Shown here piece by piece: positions 44,733 to 52,672 of a stretch of 64,000 nucleotides of DNA. The notes below the pieces were generated by a model. It made no database searches. It saw only the letters and a list, made by a program, of their open reading frames with translations, and was not told where the DNA came from. The position numbers and the translations under genes were made by a program. The first letter of the stretch is position 1, and each line of letters starts with the position of its first letter. Source of the stretch: Chitinophaga pinensis (GTDB lineage: Bacteria > Bacteroidota > Bacteroidia > UBA4408); assembly GCA_945861665.1 (NCBI GenBank), contig CAMAVS010000003.1, forward strand, positions 209,362-273,361, in the 5' to 3' direction.

Positions 44733-46937
44733 TTAATTCGAATCCATTCTTATGACATTTACAACTCCGGGAACTTTTTTAAGTTTTTTGATGAGTTCTT
44801 TTAAGTGATTCGTATCTTGAACGAATACCATTATGTTTCCTTCAAAAATGCCATCATTTGTATCAAAACTGATTGAGCGCATATTTACATTCAGTTCGTT
44901 GGAAATAATTTTTGTAATGTTATTAACAATACCGACTTCATCTGTACCTGTGATTTTAATACCTGCTAAAAAGGATATTTTTTCTTGATTTGTCCATTTT
45001 GCTTTTACTATCCTGTAGGCATAGTTTGACATTAGTTGAATGGCATTTGGGCAGTTCGTTCGGTGAATGTTTATTCCTTCATCAACAGTTACAAAACCAA
45101 AGACATCATCACCTGGAATTGGAGTACAGCAAGGTGAAAGTTTGTAGTCTATTTTATCCAAGTTTTCACCTATAACCAACATCCCTGAATTTCCCCTCAC
45201 TTCAGACACCAGCTCTTCAAGTTTTTTCGATTCTAATTTTTTAGGCAATGTGTTTTTAGGAATTAACTTGCCCTTTTCAACCGTAAAATCTTTTAAAGTT
45301 TTTATGCTAATGTTCCCAATTGATATTCTATAGTATAATTCGAGATTGTTCTTTACTTTAAAGAAATCAACAAGGATAGCAACGTTACTTTTTGTAAAAC
45401 TGGCATCTAATTGTTTTAGTTTTTTCTCGACAGTTTCTCTCCCTTTTATGGCAATTTTTCTTTTCTCTTCTTTTAGTGCTAATTTAATTTTTGATTTTGC
45501 ACGGGCAGTTACAACATAATTCAACCAATCATCTTTGGGTTTTTGTTTTTGGGAAGTAAGTATTTCAATTTGGTCACCACTGTTCAATTTATGACTGAGT
45601 GGAACTAGTTTGTTGTTTACCTTTCCGCCAATACATTTATTACCCAATTGGGAATGAATTTCATAAGCAAAATCTAATGTTGTGGCCTTAATGGGTAATG
45701 TTTTAAGTTCGCCTTTTGGAGTAAAAACAAATATTTCTTCTGCAAATAAGTTGAGCTTAAAATCGTCAATAAAGTCAAGCGCATTTGATTCGGGACTTTC
45801 TAATAATTCGCGAATTTTTTTTATCCATCCATCCAAGGCATTTTCGGCTGCACTTTCTTTGTATTTCCAGTGAGCGGCATATCCTATTTCTGCAATTTCA
45901 TTCATTCTTTCACTTCGAATTTGTACTTCAACCCATTTCCCTTCAGGACCCATAACGGTTGTGTGTAAAGATTCGTAACCAGTGCTTTTTGGGGTAGATA
46001 TCCAATCGCGCAATCTATCGGGATTGGGGTGGTAAAAGTCTGTTACCAATGAATACACTCTCCAGCAATCTGATTTTTCCTGTTCAATTGAGCTTTTTAT
46101 AATTATGCGAATGGCAAATATGTCGTATATTTCTTCAAAAGGAATACCTTGTGTTTTCATTTTATTCCAAATGGAATAAATAGATTTTACTCTTCCTTTT
46201 ATTTCGTAATCAATTTTTTGTTCTTTTAAATTTTCAATTATCGGTTGAATAAATACATTAATATATCGAGTTCGCTCACTTTCCGTTTCTTGCAGTTTTT
46301 TAGTAATATCTTCGAATACTGAGGGCTCAGTATACTTTAATCCTAAATCTTCTAATTCTACCTTCATTACATTTAAACCAAGTCTGTGTGCTAATGGAGT
46401 ATACATGTATAATGTCTCTGAAGCAATTTTAATTTGTTTGTCGCGAGCCATTGATTCAAGGGTTCGCATATTGTGTAATCTATCTGCAAGCTTAATAAGT
46501 ATAACCCTTATATCATCTGAAAGGGTAAGCAACATTTTACGAAAATTTTCTGCTTGTAATGATGGTGTATGGTCAAAGACTCCCGAAATTTTTGTTAACC
46601 CGTCAATTATTTGCATCACTTTTTCACCAAACATTCCCTTAATATCTTCCAGTGTAGTGTCTGTGTCTTCTACTACATCGTGAAGAAGTGCGCAAATGAT
46701 AGATGTTGCACCTAGACCAATCTCGCTAGCAGCAATTTGAGCTACAGCAATTGGATGATAAATATATGGTTCGCCTGATTTTCTGCGCATATCTTTATGC
46801 GCTTCAAGGGAAATTTCAAATGCTTTACGAATTTGTTTTTTATCGTTTGCATCTAATCTCCTTTTACATGATAAAAGTAAGCTTCGATATCTTTTTAGGA
46901 TTTCCTTTTTTTCCGCTTCTATGTCAACTACTTGCAT
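44733..46937 (-). CDS. RelA/SpoT-family (p)ppGpp synthetase/hydrolase
   Basis: This is the stringent-response enzyme. With the start at 46937 (MQVVDIEAEKKE) it has 734 residues. Domains in order: HD hydrolase (about 45-195; IYHPIAVAQIA, LLHDVVEDTDTTLED, IKLADRLHNMRTLE), the synthetase domain (about 230-340; RVKSIYSIWNKM, YDIFAIRIII), TGS (about 385-450; FTPKGELKTLPIKATTLDFA) and a C-terminal ACT domain (about 660-730). The intact HDxxED and RelA motifs suggest both activities. An upstream ATG at 46964 would overlap the previous gene, so I prefer the later start. Confidence 0.95.
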   Translation of the reverse strand: MQVVDIEAEKKEILKRYRSLLLSCKRRLDANDKKQIRKAFEISLEAHKDMRRKSGEPYIYHPIAVAQIAASEIGLGATSIICALLHDVVEDTDTTLEDIKGMFGEKVMQIIDGLTKISGVFDHTPSLQAENFRKMLLTLSDDIRVILIKLADRLHNMRTLESMARDKQIKIASETLYMYTPLAHRLGLNVMKVELEDLGLKYTEPSVFEDITKKLQETESERTRYINVFIQPIIENLKEQKIDYEIKGRVKSIYSIWNKMKTQGIPFEEIYDIFAIRIIIKSSIEQEKSDCWRVYSLVTDFYHPNPDRLRDWISTPKSTGYESLHTTVMGPEGKWVEVQIRSERMNEIAEIGYAAHWKYKESAAENALDGWIKKIRELLESPESNALDFIDDFKLNLFAEEIFVFTPKGELKTLPIKATTLDFAYEIHSQLGNKCIGGKVNNKLVPLSHKLNSGDQIEILTSQKQKPKDDWLNYVVTARAKSKIKLALKEEKRKIAIKGRETVEKKLKQLDASFTKSNVAILVDFFKVKNNLELYYRISIGNISIKTLKDFTVEKGKLIPKNTLPKKLESKKLEELVSEVRGNSGMLVIGENLDKIDYKLSPCCTPIPGDDVFGFVTVDEGINIHRTNCPNAIQLMSNYAYRIVKAKWTNQEKISFLAGIKITGTDEVGIVNNITKIISNELNVNMRSISFDTNDGIFEGNIMVFVQDTNHLKELIKKLKKVPGVVNVIRMDSN

Positions 46938-46954
46938 ATAAATGTAGCGTTGTT

Positions 46955-47677
46955 TTATTGCCAACCACTTGCTAATACATCAACTATGTGTATTACTTTA
47001 ATAGGTTTATTGTTTTTTTTGATGTAACTGTTTAAATGCATTAAGCAAGAATAATCAGTAGATATAATGTATTCAGCTTGGGTAGCAAGAGCATTGTCAA
47101 TTTTTTGTTCTGCCATAGCAATTGAAATAGCTTCATTTTTTATTGAAAAAGTTCCTCCAAATCCGCAACATTCATCAGCATTGTTCATTTCTATAAGTTC
47201 CAATCCATTTACTTTTTTCAATAATATTCGAGGTTCGTCTTTAATATTACATTCATTTACCGCACAACAAGAATCCATATATACAGCTTTTGAATTAAGC
47301 GTAGCACCAATAGAAGTAATTTTAAGGATATTAACCAAAAAATCACTTATCTCAAACATATTTTTTTGTACTTGTTTGCAATCATTATGTAAAACAGAGT
47401 TATGGAAAATTTCGGGATAATAGTTTTTAACAAATCCAACACAAGATGCTGACGGGGAAACAATGTATCTGTCATTGTTTAATTCACGTAAATTTTTTTC
47501 TCCTACTTCTTTGCAATCGTCCCAATATCCTGCATTAAAAGCGGGCTGTCCACAACATGTTTGTTCGCTGTTGTAATTTATAGCGCACCCTACCTTCTCC
47601 AGCACTTTTATCATATTTTTTGCTGTTTCAGGATAAAACTGGTCAATAAAACAAGGGATAAATAAATCTACTATCAT
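46955..47677 (-). CDS. CCG-domain (LutA/YkgE-like) iron-sulfur oxidoreductase subunit
   Basis: The 240-residue protein has two copies of the cysteine-rich CCG domain: TCCGQPAFNAGYWDDCKEV with PSASCVGFVKNYYP, and YMDSCCAVNECNIKDEPRIL with ADECCGFGGTFSIKN. This is the LutA/GlcF type that takes part in L-lactate or glycolate oxidation, usually with LutB and LutC. Those partners are not in the window, so this copy may work with others elsewhere. It ends 18 bp before the chosen start of the RelA/SpoT gene. Confidence 0.88.
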   Translation of the reverse strand: MIVDLFIPCFIDQFYPETAKNMIKVLEKVGCAINYNSEQTCCGQPAFNAGYWDDCKEVGEKNLRELNNDRYIVSPSASCVGFVKNYYPEIFHNSVLHNDCKQVQKNMFEISDFLVNILKITSIGATLNSKAVYMDSCCAVNECNIKDEPRILLKKVNGLELIEMNNADECCGFGGTFSIKNEAISIAMAEQKIDNALATQAEYIISTDYSCLMHLNSYIKKNNKPIKVIHIVDVLASGWQ

Positions 47678-47706
47678 AAAATAATTACAGCACCAATGTA
47701 AACATT

Positions 47707-48369
47707 TTATTGGCTACTTTTCTTTTTCCAAAATGCATAAACTACTCCAAAACCAAGGTTCAAATATTGAGTAGTTCCCTTTAAGTCAATTCCTTCAAAG
47801 CCCTTGTAGGGGTCAAACGATATTCTGTAGGGATTAAAAGTATATTGGTTCAACATTACATAAGAGAGGTTAATTCCAATGGCAAAATTATCTTCAACAA
47901 AAAATAGTAATCCCAAAGAGGGTTCAATGTAGGTAGATTTATAGCTTGGTGGCACAGTGTCGCTTGGCAAATTTTTGAAATGTATGGAGGAAATGCCATA
48001 GTTAATAGCAGTAGTAAATAAGGTTGTGGGATTTATATAATGATCGTAACCTAATTTTATTGCCCCACCGCTTATGGCGTATTGAGCCTTGCTATTAGTT
48101 GGTAAACCTAATTTGTCGCTTGCTGTACTATATTTATAACTTCCACCAATAAAAATACCGTAAAATAAAGGGGCGTTTACAGAGGGAGTAACATCGTATG
48201 TCCCTCTAAAACTATTTTTCAAGGCTTTGTTGTTTTCTATATGCGGTACCGAGAAATCAGCTCGTAAGTTAATACGGTATTTATTAACACTTTCTTGAGC
48301 CAAAAGACTGTAATTGCATATTGATATTAGTAATAGCAAATAAAGAATATTTTGTTTTGTTTTACACAT
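47707..48369 (-). CDS. Uncharacterised outer-membrane barrel-like protein
   Basis: The 220-residue protein has a signal peptide (about 1-24, ending SLLAQES). It carries many amphipathic strands (YRINLRADFSVPHI, LFYGIFIGGSYKYST, YAISGGAIKLGYDHY, TAINYGISSIHFKN, FAIGINLSYVMLNQY) and a final YLNLGFGVVYAFWKKK. The pattern fits a small outer-membrane beta-barrel; no family is recognised. It lies in the same orientation between fabI and the CCG-domain gene. Confidence 0.65.
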   Translation of the reverse strand: MCKTKQNILYLLLLISICNYSLLAQESVNKYRINLRADFSVPHIENNKALKNSFRGTYDVTPSVNAPLFYGIFIGGSYKYSTASDKLGLPTNSKAQYAISGGAIKLGYDHYINPTTLFTTAINYGISSIHFKNLPSDTVPPSYKSTYIEPSLGLLFFVEDNFAIGINLSYVMLNQYTFNPYRISFDPYKGFEGIDLKGTTQYLNLGFGVVYAFWKKKSSQ

Positions 48370-48408
48370 TTTTTTTGGCTATAACGAATGAAATTACGTC
48401 AATATTGT

Positions 48409-49215
48409 TTAATTAAACTTATCCATTATTTCAGTACTGATGCCTGTTGTAGAATAGCCGCCATCGTGGTAAAGATTTTGCATAGTTACCATACGGCTTA
48501 AGTCGGAGAACAGTGTAATGCAATAATCTGCACAGGCTTCGGCACTCGCATTACCCAATGGGGAAATAGCATCTGCGTAATTATAAAATGATTCAAATCC
48601 TTTTATACCACTTCCGGCAGTTGTTTTAGTTGGAGATTGAGACACGGAGTTTATTCGAACCTTATTTGATTTCCCGTAATGATACCCAAAAGTTCGACAA
48701 ATGGATTCAAGCATTGCTTTAATATCGGCCATATCTGTATAAAATGGATAGGCACGCTGTGCCGCAATGTATGAAAGTGCAACAACGGAGCCCCATTCAC
48801 TAATAGCATTTGTTCGGTAGGCTACGCTTAGTATTTTATGAAGTGAAAGAGCAGATACGTCAATTCCTTTCATAAAATAATCGTAATTTGATTCAGGATA
48901 GGGAACATTTTTTCGGATGTTCACCGACATACCAATAGAGTGTAATACAAAATCAATTTTACCACCCAATATTTCTTGCGATTTACTAAAAAGGTTTTCT
49001 AAATCCGCGACAGATGTAGCATCGGCAGGTATAATTTGAGATTTTGTTGATTCCGCAAGTTTGTTTATTTCGCCCATTCGCATTGCGATAGGAGCATTGG
49101 TTAAAACAAATATAGCCCCTTGTTCGTGTGCTTTTTCAGCAATTTTCCAAGCTATAGAGTTGGAGTCGAGTGCTCCTGATATTATTCCGCGTTTTCCTAC
49201 TAAAAGATTGTTCAT
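48409..49215 (-). CDS. fabI: Enoyl-[acyl-carrier-protein] reductase (NADH)
   Basis: FabI performs the last reduction in each cycle of fatty-acid elongation and is the target of triclosan. The 268-residue SDR protein has GKRGIISGALDSNSIAWKIA (the FabI-type dinucleotide-binding loop), DFVLHSIGMS, the catalytic Y-x6-K in FYTDMADIKAM (Y159, K166), SVSQSPTKTTAGSG and HDGGYSTTGIS. This form with QRAYPFYTDMADIK is the Bacteroidota type. A TATATTTG box lies at 49236-49243 upstream on the minus strand. Confidence 0.95.
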   Translation of the reverse strand: MNNLLVGKRGIISGALDSNSIAWKIAEKAHEQGAIFVLTNAPIAMRMGEINKLAESTKSQIIPADATSVADLENLFSKSQEILGGKIDFVLHSIGMSVNIRKNVPYPESNYDYFMKGIDVSALSLHKILSVAYRTNAISEWGSVVALSYIAAQRAYPFYTDMADIKAMLESICRTFGYHYGKSNKVRINSVSQSPTKTTAGSGIKGFESFYNYADAISPLGNASAEACADYCITLFSDLSRMVTMQNLYHDGGYSTTGISTEIMDKFN

Positions 49216-49235
49216 AGTTATGTATTTTTACTTTA

Positions 49236-49243
49236 CAAATATA
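49236..49243 (-). promoter_or_regulatory. Candidate -7 box of fabI
   Basis: The minus strand reads TATATTTG, an exact TAnnTTTG match, 20 bp before the ATG at 49215. No TTG is seen at -33. Confidence 0.5.
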
Positions 49244-49283
49244 TTGTTTAAAATGGATTAAAAGAAAAGCTTTATTTACATTC

Positions 49284-50183
49284 CTATTGTTTGTAAATAT
49301 CGTTGTATTCAACAAATTCCTTTTGTGTAAAAATTACAAAATCTGACATTTTAATTTCTTTTTGAGAATGAACTATGTGGTAAAGTGGAACATTGCCATA
49401 AAAAGAAGCCCACGCTGAGTATGTGCTAGGTGCCCCAAGAATGTAATTGCATTTTGAGAGGGAATATAAATCCTCAATAATTTGTCCATTCGCTAATTGA
49501 ACATTAAAGTCAAGGAATTCATTCTTCTTCAATAATTGATCGCTACAAATTAGAAAAACAATTTTTTTATCCGGAAACAATTTAAGGCAGTCATTCATTT
49601 TTGAATAATACGTGCTGAGTTCGTAATAAAAACGGCCATTTAAGTGCGTTTTGTAATCACCTTGCCGTATATGTATGCCAACTATAATTTTACCATTTTC
49701 GTTGCATTTTTGCATAAGTGAGTCAATATTTTTTAAATATTTTCCCTTAGGAGTCAGCAGGCGCTTGATTTCGCTACTATTTTTGTCGAAACTTTTAGTG
49801 GCACGGTATTTCCAACCTTCAAAAATTACGTAGGTGCTTTTATGACATTGTATCATAAGGGGTTCATTTAGATTGTCAATGTCGCAACTATCAACAGTAC
49901 CCAATACAAGATGAGCTGCTTTAAACGAAGGGAGTATCCCAATTCGTTCAATAACTTTATTATTAGTATAGAAATAGCGCCTAATAATAGGATACTTTAA
50001 TAGGACATTTAAAAAGTGTAGTGCATTAATGTTCTTGTTAGTTTGGTAACAAATGTTTTTTTTTGTTGTGTCAGTAAATTCAAAAAATACGGAGTAACTT
50101 CCAAAACCTACATAATGCATTGCCATATTGTTTTCCTTACAAAATGCAATAAAATTAGACAGCTGAATGAGTCTATTACCCAA
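49284..50183 (-). CDS. GT11-like (alpha-1,2-fucosyltransferase family) glycosyltransferase
   Basis: The protein (299 residues from a TTG at 50183) carries the GT11 signature VGIHIRQGDYKTHLNGRFYY and the C-terminal ILGAPSTYSAWASFYG, typical of fucosyltransferase-like enzymes using GDP-sugars. The usual N-terminus of the family (I-x-V-x-L-x-G-G-L-G-N-Q) appears in frame upstream as IIVKGLVSQLGNRLIQL. No ATG, GTG or TTG precedes that part, so the real start is unclear; CTG at 50228 overlapping the previous stop is one candidate. It follows two other glycosyltransferase genes on the same strand. Confidence 0.75.
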   Translation of the reverse strand: MGNRLIQLSNFIAFCKENNMAMHYVGFGSYSVFFEFTDTTKKNICYQTNKNINALHFLNVLLKYPIIRRYFYTNNKVIERIGILPSFKAAHLVLGTVDSCDIDNLNEPLMIQCHKSTYVIFEGWKYRATKSFDKNSSEIKRLLTPKGKYLKNIDSLMQKCNENGKIIVGIHIRQGDYKTHLNGRFYYELSTYYSKMNDCLKLFPDKKIVFLICSDQLLKKNEFLDFNVQLANGQIIEDLYSLSKCNYILGAPSTYSAWASFYGNVPLYHIVHSQKEIKMSDFVIFTQKEFVEYNDIYKQ

Positions 50184-50224
50184 CTGGCTGACTAGTCCTT
50201 TAACGATTATATGTTTTGTTGCCG

Positions 50225-51382
50225 TCAGATTGATTGTTTATATCGACTGGTTTTGTTTATAATATCAAGCAATTGCTTTGCCCTGTTTTCAAAAGTGTGT
50301 TCTTTCAACGTTCTAATTCTTCCTGCCTCGGCTATTTTTTGTAATTCATATTGGTGTTGAAGGTAATAATTGATTTTTTGTAAGCAATCATTTTCATCCG
50401 TAAAAGTTGCTAGTTCTTTTCCGATTTCAAAATACTCTGAAATGTTTTCTTGGTGAAGTGTTAACAACATAGTTCCAGAGCCTGTAACTTCAAATAATCT
50501 TTTCGCCCCGGCATCGGCTAAAAATTCGTCCCCCGGAATATGTAAGGCTACTTTGTATTTTTTGTATGTTTCAAACATTTCCTTTCCACCAACACACCCT
50601 TTTTTGTGCAGCATAATGTTTTTTGTGCTAAGCTCATTTGTGTTACTTTCAGGGCAATAGATGTCAATTGAAATGTGTTCAAGAAGGAAATTTAATATGC
50701 TGACACGTTTTTTGTGAATGGAGGGGTTTACACTTCCTATGAAAACAATATTTTTTGTTCTTTCTTTATTATCGGTTGTATTTAACAGTGTTCTTTTTTC
50801 AACAGCTTGTTGAAGAAAATGTGTGTTTATGTTTTTTTGTATAAAGTGTTTTTGAATGCTATTTGATGAGGTACAAATAAGATCAAAACTCTCAAAGGGA
50901 AATGTTGTCCAGTTTCCAATAGAACAAGACCATTGAAGTATAAGTAGCTTGCAATTGAGTTTTATTTTTTGTATTACATTTTTTTCGAGCCATATTCCCG
51001 AATGAATATAAAGAACATCCGGTTTTATTTCTTTAATTTGATGGAGTAAAGTTTTTTCAGCAATTGCTTGATAGGTATCCATTTTGCCAAATACTCTAGC
51101 TTTTATGGAGCGCAAAGGTTTTCCACATAACCATTTTAAATACATAACTATGTTGTTTTCTTTTGCCCAACTTTTTTGCAATGGATAACAATGTGGAATA
51201 ATGTAGTTAGAAGATATATTGTGTTCTTTCAATGAGTTCCCAATACTATCTGATTGATAGTATTGTTGTACTATTAGTGACTCTAATTGTTCAGTGTATG
51301 TTTTTTTTTCGAAAGTGTTGTTTGCATTATAGTAATTAGTATAATACCAATTGTAGTTTTCTAAAAGAAAAAGAAATTTCAC
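50225..51382 (-). CDS. Glycosyltransferase (CgeB/Glyco_trans_1_2 type)
   Basis: The 385-residue protein has a GT-B fold pattern: LLENYNWYYTNYY at the N-terminus, NIVFIGSVNPSIHKKRVSIL in the centre, and a C-terminal donor domain AGAKRLFEVTGSGTMLLT with TFENRAKQLLDII. The HIPGDEFLADAGAKRLFEV segment is characteristic of the Glyco_trans_1_2 and CgeB families. The donor and acceptor are unknown. It overlaps the following glycosyltransferase gene by 4 bp (start within the stop of the gene at 51379), so both are co-translated. Confidence 0.85.
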   Translation of the reverse strand: MKFLFLLENYNWYYTNYYNANNTFEKKTYTEQLESLIVQQYYQSDSIGNSLKEHNISSNYIIPHCYPLQKSWAKENNIVMYLKWLCGKPLRSIKARVFGKMDTYQAIAEKTLLHQIKEIKPDVLYIHSGIWLEKNVIQKIKLNCKLLILQWSCSIGNWTTFPFESFDLICTSSNSIQKHFIQKNINTHFLQQAVEKRTLLNTTDNKERTKNIVFIGSVNPSIHKKRVSILNFLLEHISIDIYCPESNTNELSTKNIMLHKKGCVGGKEMFETYKKYKVALHIPGDEFLADAGAKRLFEVTGSGTMLLTLHQENISEYFEIGKELATFTDENDCLQKINYYLQHQYELQKIAEAGRIRTLKEHTFENRAKQLLDIINKTSRYKQSI

Positions 51383-52593
51383 GGTTGTTTTTCCTCAAGT
51401 AATTGTTTCACATGTTTCAATAGCAAATCTTTATTGTTTTCGGCAGAAAGTTCTTTTGCAAATATATGACTTTGTGCTTTGTAATAATCAATTTTTTCGG
51501 ATGTTAAATTATTAATTTCTTTTGCAAGTGATTTTGGATTGAAATCTTCAGAAACAATTCCTAATTTATATTTTTCAACGAATTGTTTCATCTCTGGTGA
51601 AGGGCCTATAGCGATTGCCAGCCTTCCTTGTATGTATTCAAAAAATTTATTAGGTAAGGAATGTAAATTATTAAAGTTGTTTGGTGAAATAAGGTAAACT
51701 CCAATGTCGTATTTATTTATTGCATACGAAATTTGAGTAGTTTTGACAGGTTCAATAAAGTGAATTCTATGTTGGTTTTTACAACTTTCTATAAGTGAAT
51801 TGTAGTAATCTTTATCAGACGGAATAAGCATAAGATACAATTCAAATCGGGCATCTAAGAAGGTAATCATTTCTATCATTGTTTCAATTTGTCTGCTTCT
51901 AATTGCTGCGCCATGATGAATTAATTTTACTGTGATGCTGTCCGATAAATTAGGATATAAATCTTTATTATAGTTAGCTGTATTTGTCATTACCCCTACA
52001 TCTACATTAAATATATTTTTGTATTCTTGGGCAATTCCATTGCATACAGTAAAAATGGTGTCTGCTTGTTTTAAGTACGTATGGCAGAGGTATGTAATGT
52101 ATGGTTGTCTGTTTTTTATCCACTCTTTATTTTCTTCAAATTCACGCGGATGGTATTCGTGGGCATCAAATATTATTCGGGTATTAGTTTGTTTTAAAGC
52201 TAAAGCTAAGGGCAATGTGTCAATATCATTGGCAATAATTAAATCAATTTTTGTAAATGTTTTTTTTAATTTTACAAGATCATCTATGCGTTCTTTGTCC
52301 CAATATTTATTTTCATAATATTTTTTTCGATTTACTTGTTTTGCTTTATTTACAACTAAAATAAAGAATGAAAAAAACTTACGGATAAGAGTAGGGTAGT
52401 GTAAATGAAAGGTGAAATTTGCTTTGTTAGAAGTGTAATTCAATTGTATAAAAGGAAGCTGTTCTTCTGTTGCATTATAACCTGCTGTAAATAGAGAATA
52501 ATCTTTTATTAATGCGAACATCTGTTTTTTTACCCTTGGGTCACTATTTAAAGGGCTATAACTAAGCAAGAGAATGTTTTTTTTATCAATCAT
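51379..52593 (-). CDS. Glycosyltransferase (GT4-like)
   Basis: The 404-residue protein has the N-terminal KNILLLSYSPLNSDPRVKKQ (typical of GT4 enzymes), LIIANDIDTLPLALALK, IIFDAHEYHPREFEE, and a C-terminal LPNKFFEYIQGRLAIAIGP with SPEMKQFVEKYKLGIVSED. This is a retaining GT-B glycosyltransferase that probably builds a cell-surface glycan with the next two genes. No signal peptide or membrane span is present. It starts 79 bp downstream of uvrA's stop. Confidence 0.87.
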   Translation of the reverse strand: MIDKKNILLLSYSPLNSDPRVKKQMFALIKDYSLFTAGYNATEEQLPFIQLNYTSNKANFTFHLHYPTLIRKFFSFFILVVNKAKQVNRKKYYENKYWDKERIDDLVKLKKTFTKIDLIIANDIDTLPLALALKQTNTRIIFDAHEYHPREFEENKEWIKNRQPYITYLCHTYLKQADTIFTVCNGIAQEYKNIFNVDVGVMTNTANYNKDLYPNLSDSITVKLIHHGAAIRSRQIETMIEMITFLDARFELYLMLIPSDKDYYNSLIESCKNQHRIHFIEPVKTTQISYAINKYDIGVYLISPNNFNNLHSLPNKFFEYIQGRLAIAIGPSPEMKQFVEKYKLGIVSEDFNPKSLAKEINNLTSEKIDYYKAQSHIFAKELSAENNKDLLLKHVKQLLEEKQP

Positions 52594-52672
52594 CGGCTAC
52601 TTAACATCGTTTGTATTAATGCAAAAATAGCTAAATCAAGCACTTGTTGTATAAAAGTTTTTAATTTTAATA

